A DNA stretch of 21,137 nt, taken from the NCBI GenBank assembly GCA_003427395.1, contig BFEA01000206.1:159432-180568 (forward strand), written 5' to 3'. This stretch comes from Chara braunii. Lineage: Eukaryota > Streptophyta > Charophyceae > Charales > Characeae. The position numbers were made by a program, and so were the translations under genes. Below the pieces are notes generated by a model that saw only the letters and a list, made by a program, of their open reading frames with translations, searched no databases and was not told the DNA's origin. Each line of letters opens with the position of its first letter. The stretch's first letter is position 1. Positions 1 to 10,200 of the stretch are shown here, piece after piece.

Positions 1-74
<74 letters not shown>
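1..74. repeat. (AG)n microsatellite
   Basis: An uninterrupted AG dinucleotide run of about 37 units begins at the window edge, so its true length is unknown. It lies in the intron upstream of the first visible MYB exon. Confidence 0.97.
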
Positions 75-78
<4 letters not shown>

Positions 79-1115
79 GGCATTTACTGATGTCCAAACA
101 ATAGTACGGCTGTGTGCTGATGTATCAGTATATGTAGACAATTACTTGATGCATGATAGTTAACTGATCGTGGCGAAAAGAAAGTAGTAGTTGATAGTCC
201 CTTTTCAACTGTAGATTGGGTGGTGGGCAGTCTTATAGCGTACTGGGGGACTGAAGGGGGGTGGTCATTTGAATTGGGGGGGGGNGGGAAGGAAGGGTGC
301 TCTAATCGTGTGCGAGATTCGTATCTGGGCGATGGAGAGGTGGTGCTCCTCCCGCATATATGGCGAGAAGGTATTTGTCATCTTAAGATGTTTTTTTTTT
401 TTTTTTTTTTCCACTCAGCTTTGTAGTCTGAAACGGCCACGTTTTCTTGAAATATTCAGCGCGAGCTCTGCTTGAAATGTTCCCGCCAGCCTTTTCGCTT
501 CGCCGCTCCCCCTCCTCCCTTTCCTCCCCCTACCTTCTGTCGACACCTGTGCGGACATCTCATATTCGAGGGCAGGGAGGATATGAAGGGGGAGGGGGAT
601 CACCTCCCATCCTATCTTTCCTTCGTCATGGCTATTTTCATTCGCTTTCCCATCGTGTGGCCCTTTCCTCTCCATCGTGTGTCCCTTTCCCGTCCATCGT
701 GTGCCCCTTTCCCGTCCATCGTGTGCCCCTTTCCCGTCCATCGAGTGCCCCTTTTCCGTATTCTTAGCGTCTCTCTGCTCTGTGTTCTGTGCGTACGGTT
801 AGGGAGAAGGGAGGGGGAGGAGGTTGCACCTCCTGATTAGGTAAGTGGAGAAGCTACAATCATGTAGAAACAGTTTTCCTAACGGAGTTGGCGTGGAGCT
901 GTTTCTGTTTTCGTTAATTTTGCATTTTTTTTGGTGGTTTTAACTTTTAAGATCTCGAATTGTTGTTGACAATTCTGTGTGCTTCTGTTTGCCTTATTGA
1001 TCTCTTCTGATTGAGAATGTCATCGTCATTATTCATTGCTCCTCGCCAACCTTTGCTTGACCTATCCTTTCCTCGTTTTCGAATTGTCCTTCTCTTTTGG
1101 ATTGTGCGACTTCAG
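75..1115 (+). other. 3' part of an upstream intron; no gene seen
   Basis: This stretch holds no exon I can support. The first half of MYB repeat R1, which must precede the exon at 1116, was looked for here (a TrpThr-acidic-acidic-Asp pattern and a LysAsnTrp pattern) and not found, so that exon is upstream of the window. The stretch contains a G-rich patch with one N at about 285, a T run near 391-410, a 22-bp minisatellite at 651-758 and long pyrimidine-rich tracts. It ends in a plausible acceptor (gcgacttcag). Confidence 0.7.
651..758. repeat. 22-bp minisatellite, about 4.9 copies
   Basis: Copies of a unit close to CATCGTGTGCCCCTTTCCCG (plus TC) start at 651, 673, 695, 717 and 739, exactly 22 bp apart. 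The first and last are the most diverged. Because 22 is not a multiple of 3, the short reading frames across it are not maintained by the repeat and are unlikely to be coding. A related motif flanks the C run at 1849-1877. Confidence 0.93.
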
Positions 1116-1210
1116 CGGAGTTCTTTGCTGACCGGACGGATGTGCAGTGCCTTCATCGGTGGCAGAAGGTTCTTAATCCGGATCTCGTCAAAGGGCCGTG
1201 GACTAAAGAA
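1116..1210 (+). CDS. MYB3R: MYB3R exon: end of R1 and first residues of R2
   Basis: After an acceptor at ...cttcag the exon starts with the last two bases of a split codon (cg, giving Ala if the upstream exon ends in g), then 31 codons. They include EFFADRTDVQCLHRWQKVLN, the recognition-helix half of R1, and then PDLVKGPWTKE, the R1-R2 linker and the first Trp of R2. This is the canonical c-Myb/MYB3R arrangement, whereas R2R3-MYBs lack R1. The donor is gtaggt at 1211. The first two Trp residues of R1 must lie on an exon upstream of the window. The tail of this exon is duplicated in damaged form at 1262-1328. Confidence 0.93.
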
Positions 1211-4200
1211 GTAGGTTGCTTTTAATTTGGTTGATTCCCGCCCCCCTTTCCTCCTGATTTCCTAAAGAAGTAGGTTGCTTTTGGTTTGGTTCTTAATCCG
1301 GATCTCGTCAAACGGCCGTGGACTAAAGGTCCTTCTGGAGATCTTTTTTCATCAAGGATCTGCCCTGATTATCTTAGGCATTCCTCGCCGTTTAAGGAGG
1401 ATGTACCCTGACCACCTACCTCCCTACACTTTTTTTTTTTTTAATCGAACAGCACCTCCGATTTTGACTTTGGCTCGATTCGTCTCTATCTCTTCTTCTT
1501 TTTTTTTTTTTTTTCGTTTTTTTTCTCTCTTGTCTTCCCTGAAACACGTGATGGCAATCCCTCCTAGTGTGGGTGGGGTGGGTTCTTCTCGCTTCATCCA
1601 GAGCTATGGTGGTATTTGTGTCGACCAACTCCTGCTGGGCCTGTGGCTCTCTCTACTTCTTAAAATTCCAGCGCTCTGACTGTACCTTTTCCACTTTTTT
1701 CTCTACCCTACACTACTCCTTTGGGCTGAAACTTGCCTGCCATCTGCTGTGCTCTTGGTGATCGAGTTTGATAGGCAATGAAATCTGCTGATTGTCATCT
1801 CTTCTCTTTCGGCTTCTGGTATTGGTTCCGTCCATTGTCTTGTCGTTTCCCCCCCCCCCCCCCCCCCCCCCCCCCCCTAGTCTCTTTGCGTCCATTGTCT
1901 TGTCCATTTCCTGTGTATGCTGCCAATTATACCTGCAAATCTCCGGAGTTTGCCTTTGCCTTGCAGTTGCGCAATGAATGATTGCTCCCTTATTTTTGCG
2001 CCCCCAACTACTAGTATGTAGTTTCTGTTTTTTTTTTTGGAGCGAAATCCTTAGTTGATGTCGAAAAACCGACGATTTCGCTGTGACGAATCGACTAGAG
2101 TAGTGGTTGAGCACTCAACAACTCTGCAATTCTCAGGCGGCGAGCTGTGCAAGAAAGGAGGGGTTTTTTCCCATTAGATTGGAATCGTTCGTGCTGGTTT
2201 CGGGACCCTGTTTGTGGGTGTTCAGGACCCGTTTATGCGGGTCGAGGGTTCAATTCCTCTTGGGGGTGTCACATTTTTGCGCCATCCCCTCCATAGCTGA
2301 GGGGTCCTTGGTGTTCATGCATGCAAGGAATGTTCTGTGCATTATCACCGGCAGCGAGTGGTATTTGATTACATTAGCGAGAGGTTTCTTCGTCTTGCCC
2401 TCATCTGTGGGTTGCCCAAGTCAAGACGAAGGGGCGTTTTCTGGCGAACCAGACGTAATTAGGTGAAGAAATGAAGCATTCCCAGGACTTGATTTGACAT
2501 TGGTTTGGCGGGCGGGTTGGGAGGGGACTGGTTCCTGAGAATGAATGGTAGTGGATTGATGACATGAGTGTAAGAGGGTAAACGTGTGTTGGTACGGCGG
2601 TGGAGTGGACCAGCCCAGCGCGGACAGCGAGAGACAAAAAGCTCTCTCCCTCCCATCCCATCCATGCCATGATGGGATGGGAGCTGGACTTCGTCGTCGA
2701 CAGGAATTCTGTTTTGTTTCTTTGTGCAGTTGGAAATTGCGGCTGCTGCTAACGCTAAGTCGTCCATCGGCAGGGTTTGAGAGAGCAGCGTGATGACTGG
2801 AAAACAACTTGTCGTGGCATATTTTTTCTGTTGTGCCGTGAAAAAGTCCGTGAAAAAGTTCGTTTACTAGTATATATTTGTCACAACGAGTGGCCGGAGC
2901 TGCGTGGCTGAGCTCAGGTAGTTTTTATTTGATAGATAGGGTGCTCGTTTCGTCTTTCTTTCTTTCTTTCTTTCTTTCTTTCCGTCTTTCTGTCTGTTTC
3001 TCTCCACGCTATCCGTTGTGCAGACATGTGTGCTGTGGGTGTTGTCGTAACGGATAGGAAATTTCATCGCTTTTCATCGCCCCCACCCGGCCCGCCCCCT
3101 TCAACGACGCCCTTCTGCACTTCTTTCCCCTTCTCTATCTCTATCATCCCTTTTTTCTTGTTTTTTTCATGTTTTATGGACTGTCTATAACATCGTTTCC
3201 TTTCTCCCTTTGCCGTTCTTCTTCTCCTTCGCCGTGTTCCTGTCCTTATCGCTCGACTACTGAGTTGCTCAGAGTAATTGTGCGTTCGGGCTGTGTACAC
3301 ATGTCTCCATAGTTTGTTGTCTGGTGTCGTCTTTTGGTTCCGTTTTCGATATGTTTAGTTGCACCCTTCCCCGTACATGCCTTTTGCGCACGCGTGGCAC
3401 TACTGCACTCTACCTCTCGCTGTGCGCACTCGTGCTCCGTTCTCCGTCGTTACTCGAATGATTTCCCTTCTCCTCCTACTGTCCCCGTCCCCTTCCTGCC
3501 TCCGTTGTATCTTCCATAGCCGGTGGGCGGTGGTCATTGCGTTATGACTTTGACGAGCTTGGTGTGCTCGTCCTGCCGCCGTGTAAGGTGGTGATGACGA
3601 TGGGTAGGAGAGGTGCCGAGTGCGCTGAATACGGCCTTCGTGCGTCGGTTAGCTGGTTGTTCTCGCGGTCTCCGCCGCCATCACCAGACTACGGTAGCAC
3701 TCGCTTGGCGTTTGTATTCAAATCTGTGGCTGACGTTCAGTGCTAACGGCCCAGATGCCAACCTTCCGCCGCTCGACGGCCTCTCATTGGTTGGAGGGGA
3801 TGTTGAGTGCGCGGGGTTGTAAACGGCACCGACCGGTGCACAGAACCCCCCATGGAGTTGATTGCATGCGGCTGCGGGAGAAGTTGGTCGCCGATGTGGT
3901 TGGGCACCGCCTCCTCCGTTTGCGCGCATTCGGGCGGGAGGGCGCGCGTTTCGCGGTTAGCGCCAAACGGCCCGCGAGAAGGCGTCCGTTGTAGTGCGGG
4001 AATTGAATCCGTGGTTGGGGACGCCTGGCGCCGACAGTAGCGGGACACGCGCGCCGCGTTCGGATTAATTGTTTTCGGAGTCGGCGACCATCGCCAAATT
4101 TCGCAGGTCGGTCGGTCGGTCGGTCGGTCCGTCAGTGTCCTCTCAACGGCCTCCGCCTAAACGGCCGACCGCGAGAGGGCCTTGAACCGGCGGGTCCTTC

Positions 4201-7200
4201 CAGAAGAACTTGGTGCCCAACGGCCAGTAGTTTCAAAGCAGGCGTCGACATTGGATGCCACACGGCGGGCAAGATGGCCTTTTCCGCCGCACACGTTTTG
4301 TATTTGCGGGTGCCACACGGCGGGGACAAGTTGGTAGACGTTTTTTATATGAATGAAGGACGGAATATTCGTTGGAGGATTGTGCCTAAGGGCTTCATCC
4401 AGGCACTTTCTGTCCAAGCCGGTGTTTCTCTGAGGGAGGCTGGGCCCCACATAACCATCGTGTGGTTGCATGTGCTGTTCACGTAGGTATACACTCCCGA
4501 CCCTCCAGTTCCATCCCTCAGTGAAGGCCCTGGTCACACAGGACGAGACAAAACTCGGCATGCTCTGACGTCACACACTGCATGGTGATGCGATTTTACT
4601 GCATGCTACGTCAGGCTGCACGCTACTCGGCTTGAGTGCTGCACTAAATGCCATTGCATGGTGCCTCCTAAGGAGGCAAATGCTACAAGTCATGCCGTTT
4701 GCCTCCCAAAGGGTCTAGTCTTCCCGGCCTGGGGCCCCTCGCCCCCCACCTTGAGTAGTGGTAGATGATAAAGATGACCTTCAGCAAATGAAGCGCTTTC
4801 TGGAAGTGGGGACTAGGACTTCAAAAGGAAAAAGCAAAAAGTATATGTGCAAAAATGCATGAAGTAAAAAAATGTGCAAAAATGCAGGAAGCTCTTGGAT
4901 GTGAAGATGCCCAAGTGCATGAAAAAGCCCAGGTGCATTGTGACCGCCTCACTTTTTCTTTTCAAACATAAAGGGGTCATTCATTTGTGTCCTTCACCAT
5001 TTTTCAACCTGGGAATTGGTTGCATTGGATAATATCACTCTGCAAGCCATTTATGCCCCTCGCCGTATGCGACTCCATTCCATGCTACTCTGCACTGCAT
5101 GCTATTACAGAGAGCACATACCACAGCACATGTTGTTATTTGTTTGTTGCAATGGACTAGGCATGCCACATGTGGTGGCTTTATGGGCCTCAAGGAATGG
5201 CCTAAGTTCTGGCTGCTCATGATGACGTCCCACGTGAACTTGACACGAGTCTGAATCAGGTTTAATGCCTGGGCGTTCTGGATTTGGTGTTATCCTGTCC
5301 ATTTATGATATGACCATATAGAGAGGTCAGTGAACTCAGGGCCCATCCCATTGTGTATTCCTCCACTAACTTGGCATGGGTGTGGATAATGAAAACACTA
5401 GTTCGCCCAAAGCCAAGTCGCGCTTCCACCGGTTTACGCGGGAAGGCTGTGGCACATCTGGAAATGGCCGGCAGTGAATGCGGAAGGCCACTAAGGAAAA
5501 AAAAAAGGTTTCTTGCTTGGTAGTTGGACTTGGCAACTGAGTGCATCAATTGTCTATCGCTCGCTCTCTGCCCCTCTCCATGCTTTCCATCATGTTCCCT
5601 CTCGCACAGTCTTCGGGAGAGGGCTGTTTGTACTGCTGCTGGCGTGCCATTGAGGAGGTTTTTGGCTATATTCTACCAATGAGGGCAGCAGCAGAGTCCG
5701 CCTCCCAGCATTACTTTCTGAAGGGAACTGGACGAGGTTTTTTCTTTCTCTGCCTCTGCTTGATTCCTTCTCCAAGCGCCGGAGTCATCAGTACGGTGGT
5801 TAGGTTACGGGGAAGTAGTGCCTGTCTTATGCGATCTTCTCATGACCTGCTTTCTCAATGGGTGCAGCACTGACCTTGTTGCTGCAGGGAGTGAAGCTCT
5901 GGAAAACTGTCAGCCCATGAGCAAACCTTGACTTTTGGTCAATCCTGAGGAAAGCTTGGTTTGTTACCCTTCGATACTATATTGCCTCGATTTCTTTGGC
6001 TAAGCTAGAGAAAAGTCCCTTTTTAAAATACGTAGTCTCCAAAGAATGCCAACTCATTCCTCCAGCGGACGTACAATGCTGGCTTTCAAAAGGATGCCTG
6101 CAAGCAAAGTCAACCGACCAGAAGTTCCTTAGGCTCATCGGCTGAGGAGAGCTTCCATCACTTGCCGTGTTTGCTACCAAAACCCATGGTCGCCACGGCA
6201 TGGAGAAAGTATGTCGCATGCATGCCTGGCTGGTGCATCCTCCAGGGAGTAAGAATGGTTCAGTGTGTGTTCCCTCACACAGCTTCGAGAGGGGGAGGAA
6301 GAGGGAGAGAGCTTTTCAAGGTGGGGAATGTTCTTCACTGCCGGCCATAGCTCGGAGTGCTGCCCTTCGGCGGCACTCCCTGGAGCTCTCCCCTATCTCT
6401 GGGTAGTTGGAAGTGTGGGTGGGAGTGGCTGCATGTCATCGAGTGAGAAAAGGACAATGCCAGCGAGTGAGGGACAACACCAGCGACCATGATGGCGAAT
6501 TCTTGGCTGTGCAGACTGTGATTGGAGTGACCTACTTTCAGGACATGATAGGGTAACACTACCCGCAATGATGACGGTAAACACCTCAACCGTGACCACC
6601 ACCACCGTCACCACAAACATGACCAGCAGTATCACCACCACCAACACCAGCAGCTGCATCACCACCACCACCACCACAACAACCATCAAGGACAGCATCA
6701 GCATCAGCAACGAGAACAACAATAATAGCAACCCCGGTGTTCATTCCCCGCAATCCCTCACTCGCTGGGGTAATCAATGCTGGCGGGCTAGATCAATCCG
6801 AAATGTCAATAGTCTCTAAAGGGACGCTGAGCCCACTTCCCAGCGGGTGCAGCTCCCCCACCAATGGAACGGAGCAACCTGCAACTTACCAGGGGAGGCT
6901 GCTCGTATCACCCCCCCTAGTAAGCGGCATAGGTTCTTAAACCACCAGTACCTACCGGTTGGGGTGGCCGTTAATGTGGAAACCGAATCGGCCTGCCCCT
7001 CCTGTCCAAGTTCGTCCGAGGCCGGGGGGTACGGAAAATGCGGTAGGTACTGGTGGTTTAATTAAAGAAAAGAAATAACGGTGGACACGGCATGTTTTGA
7101 AACCCTAAAGGCAAAAAAAACTCACACCGGCAAAGAAGCCACGCACCAACTCGAAATGAGCAATTTCAGTCCAAAAGTATCCGATGGGCATTTTTTGTTT

Positions 7201-10200
7201 TTTTCTGTTCACCCCTCTGACACCACGGCCATCGGTACTTACGTTGCCTTTCCAAACTCGGCGCGGTTTTCTTTGCGGACGCGTGTTTTTTTTGCCCATT
7301 CGATACTCAAACGTGACATGAACGTACTTACCCCTAAAAAAAAAACGGAAGAGCACATGCACATGTGCACCTTGGCATAGCTGTGTGGGAGTGGAAGTGT
7401 GAATGTGCAGATGAGAGTGCATGCCAGACTGAACAGATTGATCAAAGAAATGAACAAAGGAGTGTAATTCAAGAGAAACTAAATATGTGGACCCTTGCAC
7501 AACTATGTGGAGTTGAATTCCTGGAATGCCACACTGACCTCAACCAGGCCTACGGCTGTTTGATCCAACCCTAAACATCGGGATACTATACTAATTGTTA
7601 AATTTTTAAAAAGGTGAATGCTCAAAACTGGGTGCAGATTATACTTTTCGTTCCAAAGAACGCTGGGATCCTTTACCTGCAGAATGCAGAAACTGAAAAA
7701 GAGGAGAAAGAAAACACCGAAAACAAGTCACTTAGACTCACTACAGATGCATGTAGTCTCACATGCCCGTTTGAGGTTTTGTGCTGAGACAGTCTGAACG
7801 TGATGTCACTGGGGAGGTCGTTTTGGCAGGCACACCCTAGCCCATGTTAGACCAAGTAGTCTGTTTCTTTCTCTTGACCGGATGCTCGGATGCCATGGTC
7901 GTTTCTAAGGGATGACCTTGAGCACCTCCTGCTGCAGGGCATTTCAGAACTATGTTGGGCCGCCGCCCGGCCTGGCACGCCCGGCCAGGCACGCCGGGCT
8001 AGTTGGCCAGAGGGGGGTCGCCCGACAAAACCAGACGGGTAAAAAAAGAGGCAAGGATCCCCCCCAAAAAAAAGACTTCAGGCCAGGATTGCGCTTGGCC
8101 TAAGCAGTCGGAATCCGGTCTTAACTCCGGTTTTGGTGATAAGGTCATCCAGGGGGGGTCGGGGGGTATAAACAGTGACTAAAGGGCTTAAAAGGGTACA
8201 TTTGGGCTCATGTTTTCTCATTTATTTTTTTTATCTTAAAATGAACAAGGAATTTCGAGGTGGCCCCCAGCCAAAAGTGGTTTGTATTGCAATTTTACAT
8301 TTTCGGAATTTTTTTTTCCCTATTTTTTCAATATTATGTGTTGGGATCGCTCGGGCCCTGGGCCTGCCTGGCCCGGACTGCCTGGGAGGGTACCCGGGCG
8401 ACCTTCCCTCAGCCGGGCCGCCCGGGGACTAACACAGTTTCAGATACCATTGTTTAACTCTAGTCAAGGACCATCGGAGATGGTTGGTCCAAATATTGGG
8501 GCTGCAAAACAACTTGCCGACTCTGTGAAGAGCCAACAGATTCTGTGCAGGCTGAAGTAATGAACAGGACAGGACAAAGGGGGGGCACTGAGTCTAGTGT
8601 TTTCTCTCGACTAACATATTGGGCCTGCAAAACAACGTGCAGATTGTGTGTCGAGCCAGCAGAGTCTGTGCAGGCGAAGTAATGAAGACAGCAGGACAAG
8701 GGGACTGCGCACCGAATCTAGTCTTGACTCTTGACTAGGAAAGTCACACATTCTTTTATCTCATTCTTCTAGGGCAAATCATTCCAGAAAGCTTTTGGAA
8801 CTCTTTTATTTGTTCTTTACCTTATGCAATGATTCAACTCCCAATCAGCATGCAATCACACACCACACGCAGTAGAACATTTATGTGAGAAGTCACACTG
8901 GACACCTAGAGATGAAAACCAAAGTCGCTCACTGAAAACCACACCAAATTATTGTATCATACAAATAAATTGTTTGTCTCCTCCAGCAGCACCTGCCGCA
9001 CACCAACCAAGTACGAATCAGGTATGTAACTGGTTTCCCTCTCCCTCATGTGTGACTCTCCCTCTCTCTCTCATGTCTTGTATCGCTCAACCTCCCTGTC
9101 ACACTCATGCTGTCCCTGTCCCTTGTGGATCCACCCTGAATACAGCTGCGATGTACTCCTCCGAACCTCTGCGGCTATGGCCGTCTTCTTCCTCCTCCCT
9201 AGCCATAGTAACCAGACGTCTCCTTCCTCACTGAGCACTTGCTCCTCTAGCGCCCCCTTCCATCTATGTCTCACTGTGCGCTTCCGGAATTTGCGCATGA
9301 ATAGTTGATCCCGCTGGTTGGTGCTGCTGGGCTTTTATACTTGCTGATCCGCCGGTTATGGGTTGGCCTGCTTGCCTTTGTTCCCTGCCTCCGGAAGCTC
9401 ACGGACTTTCTTGGGTTGACTGCTTACATGAATCGACTGACACCTGGCCTAACGGCTTTGGTGTTCCTGGCTGAAGTTGTGGTGCCTCCTAAAGACAGAC
9501 TCTACAACCCATAACTGTTATCTACCAGGGACTTCCTATCATGATATACTAGCTCGCCTAAGCCTCTGCAATCATGGTACAAATGAAAACTACTCTTCTA
9601 GAGTATTCATGCACATTTTACAAGTGGCTGGAACCACTAATAGAACACAAAATGGGATTCGGGTCTAGAACCTGAGACTCAAGACTGGGACCTGGGTCTT
9701 GGGACTGGGACCTGGGACTGGGACCTGGGACTTGGGACTTGGGACTGGGACCTGGGAGTTGGGATGGGGACCTGGGACTCCGGTACAGCGTGAAACCCTT
9801 TCACGTTGTTAAATATAGGGTGGGCCCCCGCTTTCTAGGGCTCTGGCACACTGGTTGGCTGCTTAGGGCTAGCTTTTTTGGGATTTCCAACTTTGATGTT
9901 GGTTCTCACGGAGGGAATGACGAGGTCATATTCAATATCCTAAGGCAGAGATGGGGTTGCTTTTTTGAGGGCAGCAGATGGCAAGACATATCTTTTGCAG
10001 CCCACAAATTGAGGAAGAGCACTGGAACTTCATGTTGATTTCCACGGACGGACGGACGGGGTTGTATCCAATGATCCGAAGGCAAAGACGGGTTATTTGA
10101 CGGCAGCGGGTGGCGTGGCACATCTTTTGCAGTCTACAAATTGAGGAAGAGCACTAGAACTCCAGGGTCAAGGGGTAACAGGAGCAAGGACCAAGAGCTC

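Noticed and set aside
415-840. Overlapping frames of 106-122 residues
   Set aside because: They run through a 22-bp minisatellite and pyrimidine-rich intron sequence on both strands, with no motif.
1289-1328. Copied exon tail as an alternative MYB exon
   Set aside because: No branch-site, polypyrimidine-AG acceptor lies just upstream, the donor after it is lost, and it holds only part of the exon.
2200-2270. Functional tRNA gene
   Set aside because: The B-box fits, but no acceptor stem or A-box pairs with it; kept only as a possible relic.
3060-3300. Arg/Lys-rich minus-strand frame
   Set aside because: It reflects pyrimidine-rich + strand sequence, is compositionally biased, and has no motif.
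6568-6819. Thr-rich 83-residue frame
   Set aside because: It is a translation of a degenerate ACC/ACA triplet tract that is also open on the other strand; it has no motif and no splice evidence.
8987-9021. 35-nt exon-like segment with good acceptor (ctcctccag) and donor (gtatgt)
   Set aside because: Its inclusion between 1210 and 13386 would insert 35 nt, shift the frame and break the R2 repeat, which joins perfectly without it.
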